From positions 3,583,900-3,647,899 of the forward strand of contig CM049322.1 in assembly GCA_026874595.1 (NCBI GenBank): a stretch of DNA of 64,000 bases. Direction: 5' to 3'. Both the position numbers and the translations under genes were made by a program. The DNA comes from Sipunculus nudus. Its lineage: Eukaryota; Annelida; Sipuncula; Golfingiida; Sipunculidae. This document shows positions 51,146 through 56,224 of this stretch, in pieces. Below the pieces are notes generated by a model. That model made no database searches. It had not been told where the DNA came from and worked only from the letters and a program-made list of their open reading frames with translations. The stretch's first letter is position 1; the number at the start of each line of letters is the position of its first letter.

Positions 51146-51624
51146 CTTTGAAACGTCCCAGGTAAAGGGCCTCACAACAAGACAAGCCTCAGTTAAAAGC
51201 GGGCGTTTTTTTCCGATCAAGGAAACACGGTATTGAACTCCTCAGTGCAGTCTGGTTGATGAACTATTGTGGTTTCTTGTGGTACTTGTCTTTAAAGTTA
51301 TTCACTCTAATAAATATATTGAAATATACTAACAAATTAAAAAGAAATACAATAAAATAGCAAAATTTCATCCAATAATTTAAATATTGTGTCACTAGAT
51401 GTGCTTTACTTAAGTGACACCTTGGTATAATGATTGATTAGTGCACCCATGCAGTATGAGCTCATATGAAGAAAAAGCCAGTTGCTTCAAACAGGTTAAT
51501 ATGTATTCTTTGACGCTTTATGAGTAACTCATTTTGTAAGTGCAAAGCAGCAAAGTGATTAAGACTTACCGCTCACTTTGACCATACTGTACACAAATAT
51601 GCAGAACAAGAGAGAAGGTGCCAT
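10044..51624 (-). CDS. Nine-exon C-type lectin / transmembrane / NACHT-LRR receptor gene (one in-frame TGA)
   Basis: Exons on the minus strand, in transcript order: 51570-51624, 45911-46129, 45433-45549, 44974-45219, 44609-44755, 44080-44198, 43879-43951, 42854-43077, 10044-11990. Junction phases are 1,1,1,1,1,0,1,0 and match on both sides of every intron. Residues 1-18 are a signal peptide, 19-130 CTLD1, 131-261 CTLD2, about 273-296 the TM helix followed by RRRR, 302-325 a polar linker, 326-400 a pre-NACHT segment, from 401 NACHT (GEPGVGKST at 414-422, LFLLDGYDEY at about 500-509, ITSR at about 533-536), about 710-723 an NLR-type motif (FVHKTVQEWFVAFF), and about 931-1040 leucine-rich repeats. 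An in-frame TGA is codon 470. From known families: CTLDs are ligand-binding folds and NACHT is a STAND NTPase used in innate immune sensing. Inference: a type I membrane receptor that couples an extracellular lectin to a cytosolic oligomerising NTPase. Extra exons inside the 30.9-kb intron cannot be excluded, and no transcript was available. Confidence 0.85.
11781..11783 (-). other. In-frame TGA between Walker A and Walker B
   Basis: The frame reads ...KINQT, TGA, VDVIKEQ... with protein homology features intact on both sides. The TGA overlaps a perfect donor-like AC|GTGAGT, but no acceptor at a plausible distance would keep Walker B in frame. One substitution from CGA or TGG would create this stop. 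Because it sits in the last coding exon with no recognised junction downstream, junction-dependent mRNA decay may not act on it. Confidence 0.85.
12257..14176 (+). mobile_element. NR family element, copy A
   Basis: Begins with the hairpin end atcagctgactataagttgt and ctgagct and ends with the other family terminus cttcagctgaccacagtg followed by acccatgggtc. Its first 800 bp align with 16209-16880 and 29600-30130, and its last 300 bp with 30460-30772. It contains a degraded LINE endonuclease piece. Superfamily unknown. Confidence 0.6.
13880..14050 (+). pseudogene. Relic of a non-LTR retrotransposon endonuclease
   Basis: The frame starting at 13902 reads KKPTNEHGNSIDLIFTN, then LGNIWSDHNILFAT. 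The IDL.FTN and SDH motifs are the end of an apurinic-like LINE endonuclease. The frame is short and the rest of the element is missing, so it is a fossil. A second copy of the same segment is at 30471-30640. Confidence 0.6.
14178..14434. mobile_element. Short inverted-repeat element (CTGCCAAGGAGG type)
   Basis: Starts tacctctgccaaggaggt and ends ctaccttggcggaggta, an inverted pair around about 220 bp of non-coding sequence. It sits directly after NR copy A. A related word occurs near 50140. Confidence 0.5.
14465..14851. repeat. 28-bp satellite, locus 1 left part
   Basis: Tandem gatgtagtgacagtgatgat plus gttggtgt units, moderately diverged. The array is interrupted by the element at 14852-15467 and resumes at 15468. 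Confidence 0.85.
14852..15467. mobile_element. hAT-like MITE inserted in the 28-bp satellite
   Basis: Termini cagggctttggccaggtac and gtacctggtcccaaccctg are inverted. The flanks agtgaagg (14844-14851) and agtgaaag (15468-15475) form an 8-bp target duplication with one mismatch. An 8-bp duplication with CAGGG termini is typical of the hAT superfamily. The ends are rich in ggtacaggtac words. No coding capacity. Confidence 0.75.
15468..15690. repeat. 28-bp satellite, locus 1 right part
   Basis: Continuation of the array broken by the hAT-like element. Confidence 0.85.
15691..16208. other. No gene seen (intron 8)
   Basis: AT-rich sequence without repeats or coding signal that I could recognise. 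Confidence 0.5.
16209..17609 (+). mobile_element. NR family element, copy B (left part)
   Basis: Starts with the best-preserved left terminus: gctcagctgactataagt then catctgagct, a hairpin with an 11-base stem, one mismatch and a 3-base loop. The first 650 bp align with copies A and C. The matching right terminus (gtgacccatgggtcctt) is at about 21510-21527, on the other side of the 3.7-kb element, so copy B was probably split by that insertion. Confidence 0.55.
17610..21290. mobile_element. 3.7-kb element with 38-bp inverted termini and iterated TAACGGTAAAGAC
   Basis: The left end gggccattttcac... (17610-17647) and the complement of the right end (21253-21290) match over 38 bases with one mismatch. 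It is flanked by atgc on both sides (17606-17609, 21291-21294), a likely 4-bp target duplication. The motif taacggtaaagac or its complement recurs near 17636, 17810, 17996, 20499, 20513, 20535, 20688, 20882 and 21254, plus degenerate copies near 18018 and 21089. No transposase frame found. It contains an inner insertion resembling the NR family (18363-18730). Confidence 0.75.
18363..18730. mobile_element. NR-like fragment nested in the 3.7-kb element
   Basis: Begins ctcagctgattttagcatg and a gtgatgggtctttgtctg block like the family's left end, continues with tagcaaggcac and ctccttggaaacac words shared with 38700-38770 and 47220-47300, and ends gttgatgagctgag. Confidence 0.4.
21295..21530 (+). 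mobile_element. Probable right part of NR copy B
   Basis: Ends in cgtgacccatgggtcctttt, the family's right terminus. It directly follows the 4-bp duplication of the 3.7-kb element. Confidence 0.4.
21531..22990. other. No gene seen; isolated NR right terminus at 22083-22125
   Basis: AT-rich. Holds a short tatgaatatgaa run near 21587-21622 and a diverged family end (agcaccgtgacccataggtc). Confidence 0.45.
23030..23830 (+). repeat. Three diverged tandem copies of a repeat of about 300 bp
   Basis: Words such as gtcagtatgtctgtctgttt, cttgctggttcttg and ggccacagttttgcagg recur near 23060-23120, 23330-23440 and 23665-23775 (about 337 bp between the last two). Confidence 0.65.
23834..23864. other. 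Hairpin end tgtatcccc / gggggatac
   Basis: An 8-base stem (gtatcccc with ggggatac) around aaacaaattcg. It resembles the hairpin terminus of the 7091-8804 element, with cccc in place of cgcc. The sequence that follows may be the start of a related element whose other end I could not locate. Confidence 0.4.
24235..24868. repeat. 43-bp minisatellite (about 14 copies)
   Basis: Units of ctggaccaggactgagtg then agataatcatgacctgttgctcaca, highly uniform, with a/g variants at one position. Confidence 0.9.
24870..25150. repeat. Duplicated block segment 1a
   Basis: Diverged copy of 35330-35640: shared order of ctggtcatt.gttg.tcatttaatatcac, ctatgat.atca, an a-rich run, and a shift into the 28-bp satellite. 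Its left part also carries a tRNA-like B-box word on the minus strand (gagttcaaatctc). Confidence 0.6.
25150..25375. repeat. 28-bp satellite, locus 2a
   Basis: Diverged gtgacagtgatgatgttggt units, followed by two C runs (about 25389-25430). Confidence 0.75.
25376..27180. other. Non-satellite insert with two TA runs and CCTAGG repeats
   Basis: TA microsatellites at about 25901-25956 and 26266-26314. Between 26320 and 26720 four cctagg palindromes sit in repeated contexts such as gagattgaaattttgattc. No gene seen. Confidence 0.55.
27181..28850. repeat. 28-bp satellite, locus 2b
   Basis: About 58 units of gatgcagtgacagggattat plus gtaggtgt. The centre is uniform and the two edges degenerate. 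Confidence 0.9.
28985..29165. repeat. Duplicated block segment 2a
   Basis: Shares with 40545-40745 the order acagaaaatgact, gaaataac.agaaa, atcaagaaagta, aggaag.aggcaagcaa, tcaccacagaa. Each copy follows a 28-bp satellite array. Confidence 0.7.
29476..31665. mobile_element. 2.2-kb element with palindromic inverted termini
   Basis: Left 29476-29514 and right 31627-31665 are inverted copies built as gttac, a short spacer, aatgtgaaat.gcc and the perfect palindrome catttcatgaaatg. A further copy of the palindrome is at about 29569. NR copy C lies inside. No transposase frame. Confidence 0.6.
29600..30772 (+). mobile_element. NR family element, copy C (left end lost)
   Basis: Aligns with copies A and B from the tcaagaaattaaggaaaaac block on and ends with the family right terminus gtgacccatgggtccttt. 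It includes the second LINE endonuclease relic at 30471-30640 (KPTTDHGN and LGNAWSGHKILYST, degraded). Confidence 0.55.
31666..32044. other. No gene seen (intron 8)
   Basis: AT-rich and unremarkable. Confidence 0.5.
32045..34215. repeat. 41-bp minisatellite with E-box core
   Basis: About 53 units of gtgtctaccacaccttgtgt plus gtcctggtgtcatgtgacaca. The last part is a near-palindrome tgtcatgtgaca, with variants gtcacatgac and exact gtcacgtgac. A block of about 700 bp is duplicated inside (near 32330-32850 and 32900-33400). Open frames are repeat artefacts. Confidence 0.9.
34225..35325. repeat. 26-bp minisatellite (about 42 copies)
   Basis: Units of gttaacagatgtacatgttt plus gttagt with a c/t variant (gtacacg, gtacatg) that clusters in sub-blocks. 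Confidence 0.92.
35330..35640. repeat. Duplicated block segment 1b
   Basis: Counterpart of 24870-25150, again placed between a minisatellite and the 28-bp satellite. Confidence 0.6.
35640..35962. repeat. 28-bp satellite, locus 3 left part
   Basis: Diverged gtgatgatgtaggtgtgatg units. Confidence 0.8.
35963..36715. mobile_element. 753-bp insertion in the 28-bp satellite
   Basis: The array breaks after gtat (35959-35962) and resumes at gtat (36716-36719), so a 4-bp target duplication is likely. The ends tatcacc and ggtaata are short, imperfect inverted copies. The interior has no coding signal. Confidence 0.5.
36716..37310. repeat. 28-bp satellite, locus 3 right part, recently expanded
   Basis: About 13 consecutive apparently identical units of gtaggtgttgtgcagttaca plus gtgatgat, then mixed older variants. 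Confidence 0.9.
37400..38505 (-). repeat. Second array of 280-bp units with GGCGCC palindromes
   Basis: Four tandem units (spacing 278-286 bp). On the minus strand they align with the units in 7091-8804: catgccaaattt, ccactccagagatatgag, acagatggac.c.gtg.aaaaatg and ttgcagatggc.ccacc occur in the same order. Open frames here are repeat by-products. Confidence 0.75.
38515..39060. mobile_element. NR-like remnant next to the 280-bp array
   Basis: Contains cacaaaccgtaactgctgac, tagaatcttct and ctccttggaaac, words shared with 47220-47300 and, inverted, with 56640-58020. The repeated gatcat.gagtgtttcatcag blocks resemble the unit of the 56.3-58.0 kb array read on the other strand. Confidence 0.45.
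39060..39130. repeat. Fragment related to the left-edge spacer
   Basis: Reads accctcagttcacacagacc then tgtgtgaaaatcgctcatgt, close to the ctgagttcacgcagacc and gcgtgaaaatcactcctgt part of the 206-534 spacer. It also directly precedes a satellite. Confidence 0.45.
39131..40390. repeat. 28-bp satellite, locus 4
   Basis: About 40 diverged gatgcagtgacagtgatgat plus gtaggtgt units. Confidence 0.88.
40545..40745. repeat. Duplicated block segment 2b
   Basis: Counterpart of 28985-29165. Confidence 0.7.
40965..42608. repeat. 31-bp satellite ending in a TA run
   Basis: About 52 units of gatgaagttagtgttatgat plus gatgacattgt. It may be a distant variant of the 28-bp family. A TA run follows (42608-42670). 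Confidence 0.9.
42854..43077 (-). CDS. Exon 8: conserved pre-NACHT segment
   Basis: Residues 326-400. Landmarks are VDEILHPQRNKLQLLLADTL, LWSWHDKHVTVPMDEIYVDL and HRLASYTEMLPQ. A segment ending in a DEIYV.L block and a SYTEMLP block just ahead of the P-loop is the usual layout upstream of NACHT in NLR-like proteins. Acceptor tgattag|AT in phase 1, donor CTCAG|gtagga in phase 0, matching the phase-0 start of exon 9 more than 30 kb away. I do not assign it to a named domain. Confidence 0.8.
43078..43878 (-). other. Intron 7 of the receptor gene
   Basis: 801 bp without a recognised element. It ends with a GC donor at the exon 7 side. Confidence 0.65.
43879..43951 (-). CDS. Exon 7: cytoplasmic linker (GC-AG intron follows)
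   Basis: A 73-base exon encoding 24 polar residues rich in Gln, Thr and Arg (QDRGRRTTTPGQTTEGERIP and four more), phase 0 in and phase 1 out. The acceptor may be at either of two CAGs, giving one residue of uncertainty. The donor reads ACAG|gcaagt, a non-canonical GC donor with otherwise ideal context, as GC-AG introns usually have. Confidence 0.65.
44080..44198 (-). CDS. Exon 6: transmembrane helix of the receptor
   Basis: After a short juxtamembrane piece with an NKT sequon (IKTQNKTTH), residues about 273-296 form one hydrophobic helix containing SVGAVVFLVGILVGVF. It ends in IYRRRR, a classic stop-transfer signal that puts the C-terminal side in the cytosol. The acceptor is gtgcag|AT (phase 1) and the donor AGG|gtgagt (phase 0). 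This exon is what links the extracellular lectin domains to the cytosolic NACHT part. Confidence 0.85.
44609..44755 (-). CDS. Exon 5: second half of C-type lectin-like domain 2
   Basis: Residues 213-261 contain YRNWDPHH, GRCGLVTI, and the closing EPRPCHSEVTFVC typical of the last two CTLD cysteines. Acceptor tttgcag|TT and donor ACAG|gtaatt are both phase 1. There is no EPN, QPD or WND calcium-site signature, so the ligand may be protein or a non-classical glycan. Confidence 0.82.
44974..45219 (-). CDS. Exon 4: first half of C-type lectin-like domain 2
   Basis: Residues 131-212 show a long-form CTLD start: DPGCKN, GICYLHYC, LTWHEARAYC, MALVKHRDTMEEL, then the WIGL-like FWVGLRKEEWLDDND. Phase 1 at both ends (246 bases), acceptor atcgcag|AC and donor CAAG|gtttgt. 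This half is more canonical than CTLD1, with an extra N-terminal cysteine pair. It is separated from exon 5 by only 218 bases. Confidence 0.85.
45433..45549 (-). CDS. Exon 3: second half of C-type lectin-like domain 1
   Basis: Residues 92-130 contain TCVWFNQ, then two further cysteines (GRCSDTT, GNMCQNK) that would close the CTLD disulfides, plus an NKT sequon. The acceptor is ttttgtag and the donor is the weaker AAAG|gttgaa. Both ends are phase 1 and the length is 117 bases. The exon has no initiator and only makes sense spliced. The split of a CTLD over two exons is mirrored in exons 4 and 5. Confidence 0.75.
45911..46129 (-). CDS. Exon 2: first half of C-type lectin-like domain 1
   Basis: Residues 19-91. 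It holds the CTLD landmarks Cys27, Cys39 and Cys40, an acidic helix region, and a WIGL-like block (WVNLRRREMNQWRWIDG, 72-88). There are three N-glycosylation sequons (NGS, NKS, NMT). The acceptor is cattag|AT and the donor G|gtaaac, both phase 1. The canonical sugar-coordinating EPN or QPD triplet is not seen in this domain, so carbohydrate binding by the classic calcium site is doubtful. Confidence 0.82.
46415..46735 (+). repeat. Dispersed repeat R1, copy 2
   Basis: Collinear with 6690-7030, in the same orientation. Here the C run is followed by an A run. Confidence 0.65.
47150..48250. mobile_element. Old NR-like remnant in intron 1
   Basis: Contains caggcacaaaccgtaaccgttagacctag, several degenerate sub-repeats (gagcac.cata.agtcaga, aacctgaaattgggt) and near 48193 a decayed terminus gagcgtcacggcccattggcc. 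Confidence 0.4.
50884..51144 (+). mobile_element. tRNA-derived SINE with TA tail
   Basis: A tRNA-like head with a polymerase III B box (gggttcaatcccc at about 50929-50941) and a probable A-box region (cagtcgaggggtaaaacg). The body has ggtggttttctccgggttcttcggtttt, a conserved-looking core, and the 3' end has a TA repeat from about 51104. Length (about 260 bp) and layout fit a SINE. The family was not identified. Confidence 0.7.
51570..51624 (-). CDS. Exon 1: signal peptide of the lectin-NACHT receptor
   Basis: The reading MAPSLLFCIFVYSMVKVS runs from an ATG in strong initiation context (gccATGG) to a consensus donor (G|gtaagt) in phase 1. It has a hydrophobic core, small residues near the end and no charge in the first ten positions, as expected for a secretory signal. 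The phase-1 end joins to exon 2 to give Asp19, the probable first residue of the mature ectodomain. Intron 1 is 5.4 kb. Confidence 0.8.
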
Positions 51625-51745
51625 GGCTGCCACACCGGTATAGCTCTAGACAGACGATCTAGGAGACACTGCTTTGCCAGAGCGAGCGTGCTTATCTTAC
51701 TTGTACCTCTCTATCCATGGCACTAATATATAATCATGTCATACC
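51625..51745 (-). promoter_or_regulatory. Candidate core promoter of the receptor gene
   Basis: About 105 bases upstream of the exon 1 ATG the minus strand reads TTATATATTAG (around 51725-51734), a TATA-like element at a spacing that allows a short 5' UTR. No other core element was recognised. Confidence 0.3.
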
Positions 51746-53270
51746 TGTCACTTTATCAATGGTTGATGTCAACCCTTGTTTTACAACCTTGATTGTCTTT
51801 TGCTAAGGTCCTGTTTTGGGCGGTGCGTGCCATGACAAGTAAAGATGATAAGTATGCATGTATATGATAAGATGTGTAATAAATACTACGCCAATGTTTT
51901 TATTCATCAAGAAATGCATCATAGGCCGATGACTACTTTATACTATTACTATAGACCATGACAGCAGGTACCGGCCTGTATAACGTAATCGTACAACACT
52001 ACATCGATCCACTTTGTAGAATAGCGGAACATAGTATATTGAGCAGCCTGTATGATACTATTAATTTACAGAGTACCAAGTGAAAATTTGCCTGGTGGTC
52101 CTGTTTTGATGGTCTTTGTTGCATGTATCTATCAGCGAGTCTTATTGTCGATGGTGCATTTATATTGCTTGACAAACTGAGGACATGGAATCTTTTCTTT
52201 TTAATCATATATCTTACCTTTATGTTAATGAACGATTTTGGCGTGTTAAGGATATAATGAATGATTTATAATGCAATAAATGAGATTAATAAATAAGTAA
52301 TCTTAATCTCTCCTGAGCTAGACGGGTAGTGGTTCCTGAGGCCAGGGGAGCATGCTGCCTGCCCCCCTGTGAATATGTAGTAAATTTTTGTAATGAACCG
52401 ATCCCGTATAAAGAGAGTTTCCAAGCGAATTGTCTAAATTCATTCAGCAGCTATTACATTGATTGCGTCAATTACATTATTTGTCTTGAAATTATGTGAT
52501 GGACCCTATAGCTTATTATATCATTGTATCCTGTATATAATCCATATAAAAGTTAATTGTGCTTTAGACTGTGCTGAACTGTTTGTATGGTATTGACTCC
52601 TCTAATTGACTAGTTTATCTCAGCAGTTGCTTTGACCATTATACTTATAAACTGATCATTCAACCCTATAATATGCAAAATTGAGTGAGGATACACAGGA
52701 CAACCATTATGTGTAGGGGACAGTGAGTATTGAGTGAGGTTATACAGGACATCCGTTATGTGTAGGGGACAGTGAGTAATAAGCGAGGTTACATGGATAA
52801 CAGAAAATATACGATCCTATGACTATGATAAGCATAAATATATCTGAATAGGTTTTCAGTTAGCCAAGAAGAGGTTAAAAAGGCCGGGGATTATGCTCAC
52901 TCTTGCTTACTTGTGGGCGTGTAGTTTAGTATACCGCAGACCGAACGTTTGAGGCACCAAGAACGGTCGGATTAGCTATGATTTTATTTAGAAAAGGCCG
53001 TACCAGAAAACCAGCGGTTCAATCTAATTCATTGATTTCATTGTTTGCCTTGAAACATTGTAATGGATTATAGACGATATTATAGCAGTGTTAATCCGTG
53101 TTGAATTTGTTTTGCATGCTGCACTGAGGCATAAGGCTATTATATGCAATAGGCATAAGGGTATTATAAGGATATTATATGTAATAGTGGCATATTATTT
53201 TTGCCGCTTTGAGTGACAGATCGATAAATTGATCATTATAGACAGATATATTTATCACTGTTTGGGTTTA
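51746..53270. other. No gene seen; short direct duplication at about 52682-52790
   Basis: Two copies of a 49-bp unit (gagtgaggatacacagga through gtgtaggggacagtgagta). Otherwise AT-rich intergenic sequence. Confidence 0.5.
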
Positions 53271-53274
53271 GGTT

Positions 53275-53500
53275 TCAGATGAATGGCAACTAAGGGCGCC
53301 TTTCCATGAACGCAATTTTTCTGCGGTGCGATAGCATAACGTTGGCGGCAAAATGGCTTTAGTGTTTTACCCATGTATAGCCTATCCATGGACGCGGCTT
53401 CCCGCGCGGAATCGCATTCATGGAAACAATCCTGAGTCTCAATTACTCGCGCGGCCTGCCGCGCAACAAACCACGTGGTGAGCACCCGCGTTTATGGTAT
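53275..53500. other. GC-rich patch, possible transposon end
   Basis: Contains ctttccatgaacgc, tatccatggacgcg and attcatggaaac words and several gcgcgg runs. This looks like a small repeat element with sub-terminal inverted words. Borders unclear. Confidence 0.3.
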
Positions 53501-54461
53501 GATGATTGGGGATATCATTAACCATTTATGAAAGAACTATATTTACCAGAATCCAAAACTTAGGGACCCCATTCCTTAAGTGTGTAATAAGTCACAAGTT
53601 ATAGTTAAGATAATTAAGAATTTGAGAGAAAAAAAAGAACCTAGTGAGCCTCGGTATAACAACACTTGACCCTGTGGATAAGATTAAGAAAACATGGACT
53701 AAAATTACCTCATGGTGAAAAAGCCAGAGAAATGAAATCCCCCCCCCCCCCCCCGGTTTCTCCCTTCAATAAAAATAAAGTAGAGCGTTACACCTGCATT
53801 TTTGAGGAAGTGGGCCCCTAAAGAACAACGGACAGTTTTGTTACTTGGTGTTCTAGAAGATCGGGTTTAAGATGTTTAACCTGTACTTTCAGAAGAGCAT
53901 TGGAGAGATAACTGTACAGTGACGGAAGCCATATTGAGGGTTTATGAGGCTTACCGAGGAAAATTCAGACACACCAAGAAGCGAGACAATCAAACGCATG
54001 TAGCATATGACAGAGAAAAAAATTGTGTCCTTATCAGGTGGTGACAGCCATTTGAATGCTGGCGATAACTTGAAAAGTTGAAACAATTATGATTTACAGT
54101 TAAATTAGTAATTAGTAGCAGGTGCAAAAGAGAAGGGAGGGATTCCAGTCGGTCTGAACCCATCTTTTTCCTTCCGAATCTCTTTCAAGGATTTCAGCCC
54201 AAGTTGTGTGACCAGTACCGTCCAATTTCCGGGTATGGGTATTTTTTAAAGCCTTTTTATCATTTCTTCTAGCATGGCTCCTCTCCTTCCAACATTCTGG
54301 ATCCGTCCCTGCAGATTCAATTTATGGAATGCGTATATTGTGGCAAGATATCGCAGGTAAAATTATATCATTGCTAAATTAAAACATCTAACGTTATGTG
54401 AAGGTTCTAATAACAACAAGGCTCTCTTAGACACATTCTGCCGGTGTGTCATTAAGCTTAC

Positions 54462-54513
54462 CTGGTATCATGCCCAGGATGCGTGAAAAAGGCCAGTAGA
54501 TTGGTCGCCTATG
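54462..54513 (-). pseudogene. Degenerate signal-peptide exon, module copy 1
   Basis: The minus strand reads ATNLLAFFTHPGHDT in the frame homologous to copies 2 and 3, then a donor CCAG|gtaagc. The start is destroyed by an extra base (ATAGGCGACC where ATGGCGACC is expected). Flanks of about 200 bp on both sides are homologous with the other copies. Confidence 0.45.
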
Positions 54514-54649
54514 TTTTTAGGGGCCTTTGCCCACCTTTCTGTTATTATTCAAGAATTAATGCATTATCAACCAGTGTCAATAGTAATTATTCAGAATAGT
54601 ACACGCCAATTGTCGAGTGCGTTTTTACAGTTAAATATATATATTTGAA

Positions 54650-56220
54650 TACGAATGATAGAACTGAGGTTAACATAAAGGATATTACCAATGACATATC
54701 ACATGGTAGTATTCGCTTCAGTAAATAACCTGACCGTGAGTTATCAACGAAATGATGTATCACGAGTAGATGTTAAAGCTATCGGTCAACGTACAAGAAT
54801 CCTAATCTGCCCACATGTGCTTGTTTGCGACCGATAAAATTGAAAATGTAAATGTTAATGAAAATGTATGACAATGCTTAGGTTTTTTCTACTGGTAAAG
54901 ACAAGGTTGATATTGGTCCAGTGCCAAATAATATCTGTCTATAATATCGATTACTAAACAATGACTATATCGATACCTTAAGGTGGTCCCACAAGTGCCT
55001 TGCCCTCTATTGGACTTTTGGTTTTAATTAAATGATTTACTTCTCATGAGATTCTATCACATTTCAAATCAGTTTTAATTATCGTGTCAACATAATACAT
55101 TGTTACCTGTTTAAGTCACCTCTATTGAACGGTCACTTTCTGTGCAAATGACAATAATCCTGATCTTTTTCAATCCTGCAGACCACCACAGGTAGTGATT
55201 CGCCTTACAATTATTTTCAAAATCTTGAGCCAAAGGCCTGATCCCGGTGACCAGTAAAATCGGGATCAGATGGTATCATGGAAATCAAGAAATATACAAA
55301 ACGTTTTTAATACTGATCGGATAATATGCTGTCGGATATAACTGAAAACCTACAAAAAAATTCCCGTTTTAAAATCACTCATTTTGTGATTAAATTTGCC
55401 GTGGTGACTGAAAATAGAGTACAGGCGTGGAAATGAAGGCTTACGATTGTGGGCAAAGGGAAAACTTGCGTTTTTCCAGGTTAGAATTTTAATTGGATGA
55501 GGCTTACGCACAAACTATGAACTGTTCAACATTTTCTACATTTTCATAATAAACCGTCCTATCATGGAAATGAACAGTTTTCCTTAATTCATAAGAACAC
55601 ATGTCAGACATACAATATCTGGCATAAAATATGACATTTATAATATTCCTCTTCCTGCAACAGAAATATATCAGATAACACAAGTGTATGTCGGACATTA
55701 ATATATGGGCATTCATTATATGATTTAACGGAATAAATGGTTAAAATATATGTTATCGGGGGATATCATTATATAATGTACACTCTCCCGGTCATTTATC
55801 ATTGTTAGGAATGGAGATTTAATTGATGGGATATCAACGTTAATCATGTATTATGCTAAGTGTTTGTCATTGCCTTTAAACAATCAGAAAAAAGATAAAT
55901 ATCATCCCCATGATTCAGTTAACGCTTAGGACAACACTTTACCCTGGCCGTTATCTTTTGCTGAACATTTACATGGACCTTCAGAAATAACATTCTTAAT
56001 TAAGCTAAACATAAATACAAGGATTGTTCTTGCATGTCACCTGTTATATATGTATGAGATAGTGTTTCATGAGAGGGCATTGATGCATCGGTACATTGCC
56101 CCTATAACGTAAACTGGCCCAGTGATTATTGTTTCCATTTGTGATACGTTTTAAAATAATGTTTTTATATTTTTAGGAAAGCCTTCTGCGTTTACATACA
56201 AGTGACATGGGCTAAAATTT
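54650..56220. other. No gene seen
   Basis: AT-rich intergenic DNA without a recognised element. Confidence 0.5.
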
Positions 56221-56224
56221 TTGT

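Larger units (their letters stand above)
46130..51569 (-). other. Intron 1 of the receptor gene
   Basis: 5.4 kb holding dispersed repeat R1 copy 2, an NR remnant, C and G runs, a TA run (about 50306-50377) and a SINE. No coding exon was seen between 48250 and 50300, which is plain AT-rich sequence. Confidence 0.65.
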
